A stretch of DNA of 33,571 bases from Kiritimatiellia bacterium (GTDB taxonomy: Bacteria; Verrucomicrobiota; Kiritimatiellia; RFP12; UBA1067). Positions 27,155-33,571 of this stretch are shown here, one piece after another. The notes under the pieces are model-generated. The model did not search any database, was not told the origin of the DNA, and saw nothing but the letters and a program-made list of their open reading frames with translations. Position numbers and translations under genes: made by a program. Position 1 is the stretch's first letter; each line of letters opens with the position of its first letter. The DNA lies in the NCBI GenBank assembly GCA_017427485.1, contig JAFRSR010000364.1, forward strand, positions 1 through 33,571, in the 5' to 3' direction.

Positions 27155-28420
27155 TCAGTTCTCTTTCGTTATGGCCGCGCAGGAACACGGTCCTCCCTGC
27201 GGCTGTCGTGGGGCGACACGCCCTGCCATGTGTAGCAACGGCAACCTTGCCGTCGAAACATTGAAAATGATGTAGGCACCAACTAACACAAGATATGCCG
27301 GATCGGTGAGGCGGTGCGGAGCGGCAATCATCCAAATCTCCCATAACACTAACACGCCCGCGAACCACAGCGCCCACTTCTTCCGCCACTTCCAGAACAC
27401 GAGCGGCAGAAGGTTGAACGGCACGATCAGCCAGTTCCAGCCCATCGCCGTCAGATTCGAGAAGCAGACCATGTAAGTCAGAAAGAGACCGAGCAACGAC
27501 TGAAAGGCGAGAAACGCCCAATCAAGCCAATTCCACTTGGCAAAGAAATTGATGACGGCTATCGCCGCAACAACCCAAGAGAGAACAAACGGCGTAACAA
27601 CAGGACGATTTTTACCAGAATCATTTTTAACCGGCAACAGCTCTACACCTTCAGCATTAATGATGGGTTGATTGCCGATTTTTGCGATCCGCAAAATGTC
27701 CAAAAGGTCACTAGGAATCACTACCTTCCTGAACTTGGGCATGTTGTCATCAGTTGTCGATCCGCAGATCGTGTAGAGCAGGAATGTCTGCCAGGGATAA
27801 TTCACTATCGCCATTTCCAACAACTCATGCCGCGATAACGTAGCATACTTTTCTGGCCAAGGGTTAACATCCATCGTATAGGGCAACAATGCCTCACGCA
27901 AGACCCGCATGGCAGCTTGTGCACACCCCCGTTCCATGTAGTCATACTCGAGGCAGGGGCCTTCCGCAACCTTCTTATCCAATAATTTCCACAGTCTCTG
28001 CTTTGCGTCGGGCGGCAAATTAAGGCGATACTGCATCACGCCACGTCCGCTTTCGCGGCCGAGTTTCAGGTATTCCGCCGTGGGAATGGCAAACATGCCC
28101 ATCTTCAGCTTGCCCATGAAGAAGGTAAAAATCTTGTCCTTCACGGATTCGCTCTCGTAGGAGAAGCAGTAGTCGAGGTTGAACGTGGGGCATTCCAGGC
28201 GGATGCACGAATGGCCGGCGCAGGAATAGAGCTCGTCGCCCGGGGACATCACCAGCAGCGAGGCGGTGACGAAGTTGGGGTCGGTGCGGTCGATGCCGTC
28301 GCTAAAACCGTCATTGGCTCCCGTTGTGGCCGCTCCCGATGTGGACGCGACTCCCGTAGATGCGTCATGCGGCGGAGCCGCAAGGGCCGAGAGGGACAAC
28401 GCCAATGCTAACATTAGCAT
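27155..28420 (-). CDS. DUF4105 (Lnb N-terminal-like) membrane protein
   Basis: The 421-residue product has a signal peptide (MLMLALALSLSALAA) and a low-complexity Ser/Thr/Ala stretch. SPGDELYSCAGHSCIRL (59-75) is the hallmark of DUF4105 (SPGxELYSxFGHxAIRV), and FFMGKLKMGMFAIPTAEY follows. The C-terminal third (~270-395) holds four or five hydrophobic segments. DUF4105 domains are thought to face the periplasm; their role is unknown, although one homologous domain sits at the N-terminus of bifidobacterial lacto-N-biosidase LnbX-like proteins. The conserved His70 is present. Start: the ATG at 28420 lies 4 nt after a G15 tract; ATG 28414 and an in-frame GTG at 28459 are alternatives. The last ~20 residues (GRVAPRQPQGGPC...) look repeat-derived. 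It is the first gene of the surface locus. Confidence 0.78.
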   Translation of the reverse strand: MLMLALALSLSALAAPPHDASTGVASTSGAATTGANDGFSDGIDRTDPNFVTASLLVMSPGDELYSCAGHSCIRLECPTFNLDYCFSYESESVKDKIFTFFMGKLKMGMFAIPTAEYLKLGRESGRGVMQYRLNLPPDAKQRLWKLLDKKVAEGPCLEYDYMERGCAQAAMRVLREALLPYTMDVNPWPEKYATLSRHELLEMAIVNYPWQTFLLYTICGSTTDDNMPKFRKVVIPSDLLDILRIAKIGNQPIINAEGVELLPVKNDSGKNRPVVTPFVLSWVVAAIAVINFFAKWNWLDWAFLAFQSLLGLFLTYMVCFSNLTAMGWNWLIVPFNLLPLVFWKWRKKWALWFAGVLVLWEIWMIAAPHRLTDPAYLVLVGAYIIFNVSTARLPLLHMAGRVAPRQPQGGPCSCAAITKEN

Positions 28421-28424
28421 ATAG

Positions 28425-28439
28425 CCCCCCCCCCCCCCC
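28425..28439 (-). repeat. G15 homopolymer at the DUF4105 start
   Basis: Fifteen consecutive G on the minus strand end 4 nt before the ATG at 28420 and supply the only possible ribosome-binding purines. If translation began at the GTG at 28459 the tract would encode five Gly codons. Such tracts change length readily; exact length may also be a sequencing artefact. Confidence 0.8.
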
Positions 28440-28460
28440 GGAAATTGCAAATTCACCACA

Positions 28461-28519
28461 GTTCGGTGAAAACACCGAACAAGCGGCCTTTAGGGCCGTC
28501 CTATCTGCAGTTTTCTGCA
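28461..28519 (-). promoter_or_regulatory. Three small hairpins in the DUF4105 leader
   Basis: Three perfect hairpins lie in a row: GTTCGGTG/CACCGAAC with a 4-nt loop (28461-28480), CGGCC/GGCCG (28484-28498) and TGCAG/CTGCA with a 4-nt loop (28506-28519). They sit between the promoter candidate at 28565 and the G15 tract. They match no riboswitch class I know. Confidence 0.5.
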
Positions 28520-28564
28520 TCATTTAATGCGACCTTCAAGTCCCCAATCTGGAGAAGAATGTAT

Positions 28565-28573
28565 AGTATACCA
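28565..28573 (-). promoter_or_regulatory. Extended -10 promoter candidate for the surface locus
   Basis: The minus strand reads TGG-TATACT with no clear -35. Transcription would begin near 28558 and give a ~138-nt leader containing three hairpins and the G15 tract before the DUF4105 gene. Confidence 0.35.
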
Positions 28574-28651
28574 AAACTCCCTTGCCGAATCGCTCGTTTT
28601 TGCGCAAGACATTTTGCCGTTTTGCGCACGGCTGTTCGCCTCACATCTCGC

Positions 28652-28754
28652 GTTCCGCACCATAATCGCACGGCAGCGCGGGCCGCCCTGTGGTCGGCCC
28701 CTACCACGCACGCGCCCGTTCCGCACCGTAATCGCACCGCAGCGCGGGCCGCCC
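28652..28754. repeat. 37-bp direct repeat pair in non-coding DNA
   Basis: 28652-28688 and 28718-28754 are 35/37 identical, both beginning GTTCCGCACC and ending GCGGGCCGCCC. They are 29 bp apart. Only two copies are present, so this is not a CRISPR array. Confidence 0.85.
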
Positions 28755-28756
28755 CC

Positions 28757-28787
28757 GAAAAAAGAAACGCGGGCGAGTTCGCCCGCG
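28757..28787 (-). terminator. Rho-independent terminator candidate (minus strand)
   Basis: On the minus strand CGCGGGCGA / TCGCCCGCG pair (28768-28787, 2-nt centre) and are followed by GTTTCTTTTTTC down to 28757. This would stop transcripts coming from the AAA-ATPase gene before the surface locus. The stop of that gene is ~380 bp upstream. Confidence 0.55.
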
Positions 28788-28842
28788 CGTCTCTTACACG
28801 TTGCTTGCGCCAGCTGTGCCGGCCGGTCGTGGTTCGTCCTCA

Positions 28843-29068
28843 GGGCGCATCTGCGTTTTTCACCTATGCGTTTTGAGATTGGAAACAACCATGACAACTT
28901 TCAAGGACAACATTATCCTGCGGACGCACCTTGAACATTCAGAATCGTGATAGTTTGAGGATCGGCAAATGGGCACGGGCGAGTTAGCCCGTGCGCCAAA
29001 GGCAAGTTGTTTCAAATAGTTGTTTCCAAACATCAGAAGGCTCTGCGGTGAATTACGCAGATGCGCCC
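28843..29068. mobile_element. MITE-like inverted-repeat element (~226 bp)
   Basis: The ends are inverted: 28843-28864 matches the complement of 29047-29068 at 20 of 22 bases (outer GGGCGCATCTGCGT). A second inner pair, TTGGAAACAAC (28879-28889 against 29019-29029), continues the symmetry. The middle holds another hairpin, GCACGGGC/GCCCGTGC (28973-28994). There is no gene inside and no clear target-site duplication; TTCGT occurs just outside both ends, which may be chance. Confidence 0.55.
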
Positions 29069-29093
29069 TTCGTTTCACGCGTCACCCCCGGCT

Positions 29094-29150
29094 CGTCTCG
29101 CGTCTCGCGTACGCGCGCCGGTTGCCGCTTCGCCAGCGGCGGGACATGTG
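29094..29150. repeat. Flanking repeat copy downstream of the AAA-ATPase gene
   Basis: Heptamer units CGTCTCG, CGTCTCG, CGTACGC are followed by a CGCGCCGGTTGCCGCTTCGCC segment ending GCGGCGGG. The same order, heptamers then CGCGCCGGTT-CCGCTTCGCC-GCGGCG, occurs at 30985-31055, in the same orientation. Confidence 0.7.
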
Positions 29151-29164
29151 CGCAGGGTGCGCTC

Positions 29165-30916
29165 CTACAAGTCGAACCAGTTGTAGCCTACATTCCCGCA
29201 GACCTCCACGACCGCAACTGCGATCGGGTGGTTCCAGTCGGGACGGCGCGCGAGCGCCGCGCGGTAGGCGAGGGCCTGCTCGACCGTCTCCTTGTCGGGC
29301 TCGGTTCGGCCGAGGATTTTATCCTTCTCAGCCGCCGCGTTCGTGAAGTACTTGAACTCCACGAGCATCGCGTCCCTGGGCGATCCGGCCTTCGGAACCG
29401 CGAGGAAGTCGCAGCGGCCCTCGGACGAGTTGTACTCCGTCTCGAACGAGTAGAAGTCGGGGAGCCAGTCGAGGCAGCGCGAGGTGAACGTCGTCCTGAA
29501 GAAGTTCTCGTTCATCTTGTCGAACGCCTGCGCGGGAATGCGGGCCTTCACGTAGTGCTGCCAGTAGGCGTCGAAGAGGTTCTTCCACGTGCCGCCCCCG
29601 AGCGCAAGCGCCTCTGCCGCGTCGCCGAACGCGCGTCGCGCCGCGTCGACGTTCTTGAACTCCGAGAGCTCGTCATAGTAGTCCACGAACATGTTCTTGA
29701 TCGTCAGGTTCGGAATGTTGAGCCGGAACCTGCTCTGGAACGTCATGAGACCGAGATAGTACAGGGCGTACGGGAAGAACTCCTCGGAGAAGAACTTCGC
29801 CCGGCCGAACTTCGCAGAGAGCGCCCCCGTGTCCGCACGCTCCCCAACGCCCCGTTCAATGTATTCGCGAAGCTTGTTCAACGCGTTTTCGGGCGTTCCG
29901 GCAAGCCGACGGAACCAGCCGATGTCCGTGCGCACGTTCGCGTCAATGACGAACATCGGCTGCTTGCGCTCGACGATAAGGCACCGCAGATACCAGTTGC
30001 AGATCGTGGAGTTGAAGAGCGGCTCCGCCCCGGGCAGGAAGTGGTAGCCGTCGTAGAACGCCTTGAGGTCTGCCAGCACGGCAGACTTAATGGCGGGATC
30101 GAGCCCATGCTCCGCAAACACTTCGTCCACGTATGCCTTCACCTGTTCCTTCGTGAAACCGACCATCCCGAGCTTGTCGGGGTCGAGGTTCACGATCGTC
30201 CCGACGTTGAAGCCGCTTGAAAGGTCGTCCAAGGTGATCGGCAGGACGCCCGTGAAGTACGTGCGACCGACCGTGCCGTCCGCAAGCCCTGCCTTGAAGG
30301 ACTTGAAGAACGCCTTGAAGAACGACTCGCGCGTCGCGTCGCCCTGGGAGTCGTGTCCGCAGATGGCGTTGTACTCAAAGTCGCGGTTCGAGACGACCAG
30401 CTCGTTCGTGAAGTTGTCGTACTCGTCGATGATGACGTAGAGGGGAGGGAGGTGCGCATTGCTGAGAATATCGCGAACCTTGTCAATCATGGCGGCCGGG
30501 CCATCCTGTTCCAGCGCCTTCGACCAGTCGGCGAGCGATGCGTATTGCGTTGCGAAACGTTCCACACGCCCGCGCACATGCTCGCAGAAGTTCCGCTCGA
30601 TCTCGGCGAGCGTGCCGACCTGAATGGTCGAGAAGTCGAACTGGAGCACGAGGAACGAGTTCCGAAGCGGCGTCGGGTTGCGTCCGATGTCGGTCCGCCC
30701 GAAGAGCTCGTCAAAGCGATCCTTGAGGTTGACGTCGTAGTAGTGCGCGAGCATGGAGCAGACGACCGACTTGCCGAAGCGCTTCGGGCGCAGGAAAACG
30801 GGCGTCTTGATCGCCTCCAGTTCGCGGATGTAGCGCGTGTTGTCCACGATAAAGCATTCACGGACAAGCTCGGCCCAGTTGATGACGCCGTACGGGATCT
30901 TGCGCTTATTCTCCAT
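29165..30916 (-). CDS. AAA-ATPase-like protein with C-terminal PD-(D/E)XK nuclease domain
   Basis: The 583-residue product belongs to the AAA-ATPase_like plus PD-(D/E)XK (DUF1703) group, abundant in anaerobes. RPKRFGKS (43-50) is the atypical Walker A of this family; IIDEYDNF (162-169) is its Walker B. At the C-terminus E499, D503 and the E-F-K triad at 520-522 form a PD-(D/E)XK-like site (CDFLAV...LVEFKYF). Both domains look intact. The biological role is unknown; defence or mobile-element functions have been proposed for related proteins but are unproven. The start at 30916 (MENKRKIPYG) is preferred to a longer frame to 30997, because a promoter at 30924-30952 would lie inside it and the extra residues look non-coding. 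The gene is flanked by direct copies of one repeat, suggesting acquisition as a unit. Confidence 0.85.
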   Translation of the reverse strand: MENKRKIPYGVINWAELVRECFIVDNTRYIRELEAIKTPVFLRPKRFGKSVVCSMLAHYYDVNLKDRFDELFGRTDIGRNPTPLRNSFLVLQFDFSTIQVGTLAEIERNFCEHVRGRVERFATQYASLADWSKALEQDGPAAMIDKVRDILSNAHLPPLYVIIDEYDNFTNELVVSNRDFEYNAICGHDSQGDATRESFFKAFFKSFKAGLADGTVGRTYFTGVLPITLDDLSSGFNVGTIVNLDPDKLGMVGFTKEQVKAYVDEVFAEHGLDPAIKSAVLADLKAFYDGYHFLPGAEPLFNSTICNWYLRCLIVERKQPMFVIDANVRTDIGWFRRLAGTPENALNKLREYIERGVGERADTGALSAKFGRAKFFSEEFFPYALYYLGLMTFQSRFRLNIPNLTIKNMFVDYYDELSEFKNVDAARRAFGDAAEALALGGGTWKNLFDAYWQHYVKARIPAQAFDKMNENFFRTTFTSRCLDWLPDFYSFETEYNSSEGRCDFLAVPKAGSPRDAMLVEFKYFTNAAAEKDKILGRTEPDKETVEQALAYRAALARRPDWNHPIAVAVVEVCGNVGYNWFDL

Positions 30917-30923
30917 GGCGCGT

Positions 30924-30952
30924 ATTCTATCACATCGCCGCACGTGGCGCAA
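30924..30952 (-). promoter_or_regulatory. Promoter candidate placing the AAA-ATPase start at the transcript end
   Basis: TTGCGC (30947-30952) and TAGAAT (30924-30929, preceded by TGA as an extended -10) are 17 bp apart on the minus strand. The -10 ends 7 nt before the ATG at 30916, so the mRNA would be leaderless or nearly so. No Shine-Dalgarno sequence is present. Confidence 0.5.
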
Positions 30953-30953
30953 C

Positions 30954-31055
30954 TGTCTCACGTCGGCTCGTCTCGCGTCACCGCTGGCTCGTCTCACGTC
31001 TCGCGTCTCATGTCCGCGCGCCGGTTTCCGCTTCGCCGGCGGCGTGGCGCGCGCG
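30954..31055. repeat. Heptamer array and flanking repeat copy upstream of the AAA-ATPase gene
   Basis: Heptamers of CGTCTCA/CGTCTCG type occupy 30954-31017 with interruptions. From 30985 the block matches 29090-29150. It extends across the stop codon of the regulator gene (31008-31010) and encodes its last residues. Confidence 0.75.
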
Positions 31056-32267
31056 AAACTCGCGCATGGACATGCCGTAAGTCCTGCGAAAGAGATGGCC
31101 CAGGTTCGAAGTCGGCTCGTATCCTGAGTTCGTCGTGACGGCGGAAATGGGAAGCGTCGTGTTGGCCAGCAGCCGGCAGACGTTCTCCAGACGCACCTTC
31201 TGGATCATGTCGAGCACGCTCCCCCCGGTCGCCTCCCGCACCCGTTTCTCCAGCAGCCTGCGCGAAACGCCCACCTGCGCCACCACGTCCGGCACGCCAA
31301 TGCCTTCGCAGGCGTTCCTGCGGATGAACTCCCGCGCCTGGGCGACCACGTGCCCGAAGTCGCCGCTGGAAGTGGAGCCGCGCTCGATGATTGCGCAGGA
31401 CGGCACCCACACCCTCCGCCGGTCGCGCGGCAACTTTGGATCGGCGATCAGCGCCGTCAGCATGTCCACCGCCTCGACGGCGCATCTGGCGTAGTCGGGG
31501 GCCAGGCTTGAAATGGCGGGCTGCGCCTGCTCGCAGAACCCGTGCGAGTTGTTGACGCCGAGTATCTCCAGATCGTCCGGCACCCGGATGCCGAGGTTTT
31601 TGCAGATCGCGAGAATGTTCGCCGCCTCGCGGTCTTCGTTCACCAGCACGCCGCACGGATGCGGGAGCTCCCCGACCCATTTCTCCGATTCGCCGTTGCC
31701 CACCTCCCAGTAGTCGTCGTTGTCCGCCACCACGCCCGTGACGCACTGCGAGAACGTCGCCTCCGCCCCCAGACGCTCCTGAATCCTTCTGCGGAACGCG
31801 TCGCGCCGGATCGCGCCCGCGATGCGCTCGCGGCAGACGTTTGACGCGAAGAACGCGAAATGCCGCAGTCCGTGGTCGACGAAGAAATCCGCGGCCTTCT
31901 CGCCGATCGACTCGTTGTCGACCATCACCGCCCCGCCGCACCCCAGCAGTTCCCAATCTTCCTCCGGGAGGATGGCGTGGGTACCGAGCACGACAGGCGG
32001 GTGGTCGGGCATGAGGCGCAGGAATTCCCGCACGATCCTCTGCCGCACGCCGCAGAAGATCATGCCGTCGATGCCGTTTTCGGCGAACGCCTGGACGTTC
32101 GCCGGCGACGTGCCGTTGCCGGCGACAAAGAGGAGAGGCGTCCCGATGCCGCCGGAAAGAATGTAATTCACGATCCCGAGGTGGACGTCCCGGGCCGGCT
32201 TGAACGTCGTGTTGATCACGACGCCTATTCGCTTGCCCGACATTCGATTGTCGTTTTCTTTTCCCAT
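31008..32267 (-). CDS. XylR-like transcriptional regulator (LacI-type sensor plus AraC HTH)
   Basis: The 419-residue product combines a periplasmic-binding-protein/LacI-type sensor (RIGVVINTTF near the N-terminus, VPDDLEILGVNN at about two thirds) with a C-terminal AraC helix-turn-helix pair. The latter includes GVPDVVAQVGVSRRLLEKRV and YEPTSNLGHLFRRTYGMS. This is the architecture of E. coli XylR, which binds a sugar and activates sugar genes; the ligand here is unknown and no sugar operon is adjacent. The start at 32267 follows GGAGGTGAG; an in-frame GTG at 32294 is an alternative. The gene lies 30 bp after dnaE and may share its transcript. The last residues (AGEAETGART) are encoded by the dispersed repeat at 30985-31055, so the native end was probably replaced or extended. 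Confidence 0.88.
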   Translation of the reverse strand: MGKENDNRMSGKRIGVVINTTFKPARDVHLGIVNYILSGGIGTPLLFVAGNGTSPANVQAFAENGIDGMIFCGVRQRIVREFLRLMPDHPPVVLGTHAILPEEDWELLGCGGAVMVDNESIGEKAADFFVDHGLRHFAFFASNVCRERIAGAIRRDAFRRRIQERLGAEATFSQCVTGVVADNDDYWEVGNGESEKWVGELPHPCGVLVNEDREAANILAICKNLGIRVPDDLEILGVNNSHGFCEQAQPAISSLAPDYARCAVEAVDMLTALIADPKLPRDRRRVWVPSCAIIERGSTSSGDFGHVVAQAREFIRRNACEGIGVPDVVAQVGVSRRLLEKRVREATGGSVLDMIQKVRLENVCRLLANTTLPISAVTTNSGYEPTSNLGHLFRRTYGMSMREFRARHAAGEAETGART

Positions 32268-32297
32268 CTCACCTCCCACGCCCGAATGCTCCACAAC

Positions 32298-33571
32298 CTA
32301 AAACTGCCGGCGTTCCCACCTCTTCGGCTCCGGAGGCTGGAGGAAGATGTCCTTCACCGTCGTCAGACGGTAATCGTCGCCCTTCTGGATCCTCTCGAGT
32401 TCGGCGAGGAACTCGGGCGTGGGTTTCACGCCGCCGATCCCGCTGTCGATCTCCGCCTTGCGGCCGTTCGCCCAGGTCAGTTCAAACGACACCTTCACAT
32501 TCCCCGGATGCGCGGCGGCGAGGTTTTTGATCGCCTCAGCGCGCGCGAGGAGGTTCGGGTCCTCGTAGCGCGCCGAGAGGCAAAGGCCCGTGGCGAACTT
32601 GCTGATGCCGTCCACGAGGGGGTACGCCTCGCGGACGATGAACTGGATCTCCGGCGTCTCCTCCTTCGTGTCGCGGTCCGTGCGGTGCGAGAGCTCGCCG
32701 CACACGAGGACGGGCTGGTCCACCTGCCCCGGCAGCCAGTCCTTCATCGTGGCGAACGTCTTCGCGAAGGCGAGCGCCTCCTGGTCCACGTCGCCGCCGT
32801 CGTCGATGAGCAGGATCGCCCACGGCTGCGGCGGCTCCATCACCGGCTGGCCGTCCGCGTCCTTCACCACGCGCCCGCGGTCCATCTTCGGCTTGGGCTT
32901 CCCCATGCGCACGGTGCAGGCCTTGAGCATGCCCGCGAGGCGCACCGCCACGCGGAGCGGACGGTCCGCGCCGATCTCCTCCATCATCGGAATCTCGGGC
33001 GGCTCGGACGGCTTGAACGTGGAGAGCGACGGCAGCACGCGCCGGTACACGCCGAGGGGATGCCCCGTCATGTAGATGCCCATGAGGTCGCGCTCGTCCT
33101 TATAACGTTGCGCCATCGGCCATGTCTTCGGACAGTCCGCGAGGTCCTTGTCGCTCGAGTCGTCGTCCCCGGCGATCGCGCCGAAGAAGTCAAGCTGGCC
33201 CTTCGCGCGCTCCTTCGCGAGCTTCGACGAACGCTGGACGCAGAAGTCGATGTTGTTGAAGTAGCGCTCGCGGTGCATGCCCGGATTCGCCTCGATGAGC
33301 GAGTCGAACGCCCCGCACCGCACGAGGCATTCGAGGACGCGCTTGTTCACCACGTTCGCGGCGGCGAGGCGCGAGCAGAAGTCCATGAGGCCCTTGTACG
33401 GACCGTTCTTCTCGCGCTCCTCCACGATCGCGTCCGCCGCCGCCGCGCCCACGCCCTTCACGCCGGCCATGCCGTAGATGATCGCCTTCTCGCCCTTGAC
33501 GGGCGAGAAGCGCGCGTAGGCGAGGTTGACGTCCGGCGGCTTCACCTCGAGCCCCATCGCGGCGGCTTCGG
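32298..33571 (-). CDS. dnaE: DNA polymerase III subunit alpha, C-terminal part (5' end outside window)
   Basis: The frame enters from the window edge and gives ~424 residues of a protein normally ~1150 long. EAAAMGLEVKPPDVNLA and GMAGVKGVGAAAADAI are the finger/helix-hairpin-helix segments of DnaE; RVLECLVRCGAFDSL and DFF follow. KDERDLMGIYMTGHPL matches the conserved K-x-E-x-E-x-L-G-x-Y-x-x-G-H-P-L motif. After it an OB-fold begins at VAVRLAGML, with a Lys/Pro-rich insertion (GKPKPKMDRG). The PHP and palm domains lie outside. It is the replicative polymerase catalytic subunit. The regulator gene follows closely downstream. Confidence 0.93.
   Translation of the reverse strand, partial: EAAAMGLEVKPPDVNLAYARFSPVKGEKAIIYGMAGVKGVGAAAADAIVEEREKNGPYKGLMDFCSRLAAANVVNKRVLECLVRCGAFDSLIEANPGMHRERYFNNIDFCVQRSSKLAKERAKGQLDFFGAIAGDDDSSDKDLADCPKTWPMAQRYKDERDLMGIYMTGHPLGVYRRVLPSLSTFKPSEPPEIPMMEEIGADRPLRVAVRLAGMLKACTVRMGKPKPKMDRGRVVKDADGQPVMEPPQPWAILLIDDGGDVDQEALAFAKTFATMKDWLPGQVDQPVLVCGELSHRTDRDTKEETPEIQFIVREAYPLVDGISKFATGLCLSARYEDPNLLARAEAIKNLAAAHPGNVKVSFELTWANGRKAEIDSGIGGVKPTPEFLAELERIQKGDDYRLTTVKDIFLQPPEPKRWERRQF

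Noticed and set aside
28652..28754. Possible CRISPR remnant
   Set aside because: Only two repeat copies of 37 bp with 29 bp between, no further copies and no cas gene nearby.
28501..29078. Several short frames on both strands in the 28.5-29.1 kb region
   Set aside because: They span the direct repeats, the terminator and the inverted-repeat element, have no signal or domain, and lack ribosome-binding sites.
30917..30997. 27 extra N-terminal residues of the AAA-ATPase gene
   Set aside because: They are Arg rich, overlap a good promoter and lack a ribosome-binding site; family members begin close to the MENKRKIPYG segment.

Overview
The window carries twelve protein genes, all on the minus strand, so transcription runs from high to low coordinates. 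The gene mix is a PEP-CTERM protein, several very large secreted beta-helix proteins, a BPL_N lipoprotein, a DUF4105 membrane protein, a XylR-type LacI/AraC hybrid regulator and an AAA-ATPase/PD-(D/E)XK protein. Together with a mostly GC-rich sequence and spacers full of degenerate 7-bp repeats, this suggests a diderm of the PVC group, most likely Kiritimatiellota or a Verrucomicrobiota relative. That assignment is an inference; no rRNA or tRNA gene was seen.

Layout in transcription order: (1) 33571-31008: the 3' part of dnaE, then a XylR-like regulator. (2) 30916-29165: an AAA-ATPase/nuclease gene with a probable leaderless promoter, flanked by direct copies of a short repeat. (3) 29164-28421: a 744-bp non-coding stretch holding a ~226-bp inverted-repeat (MITE-like) element, a 37-bp direct repeat, a minus-strand terminator, a promoter candidate, three small hairpins and a G15 tract. 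(4) 28420-5429: the centrepiece, five co-directional genes for a DUF4105 membrane protein, a 4863-residue secreted protein, a 246-residue secreted protein, an 1807-residue GLUG/beta-helix protein and a small PEP-CTERM protein. (5) 5373-1: a multi-TM/TPR protein, mraY with its own extended -10 promoter, and a separate unit with a sigma70-like promoter encoding a BPL_N lipoprotein and a NagB-family protein cut by the window edge.

The region 28420-5429 looks like a cell-surface locus. The DUF4105 stop and the giant gene's start are only 27 bp apart. The spacers before the 246- and 1807-residue genes are near-copies of one ~110-bp cassette, with a 31-bp imperfect hairpin placed 40-41 nt before each start codon. 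The three small or medium secreted genes share a leader ending GACTTxAAGGAG. The best candidate for something undescribed is this multi-protein surface locus with its duplicated hairpin spacers. Its giant member has ~430-residue tandem units and cap motifs of the type SGGxFxxxVPExxCAxGYxP. The heptanucleotide arrays in nearly every longer spacer are a second unusual signal.
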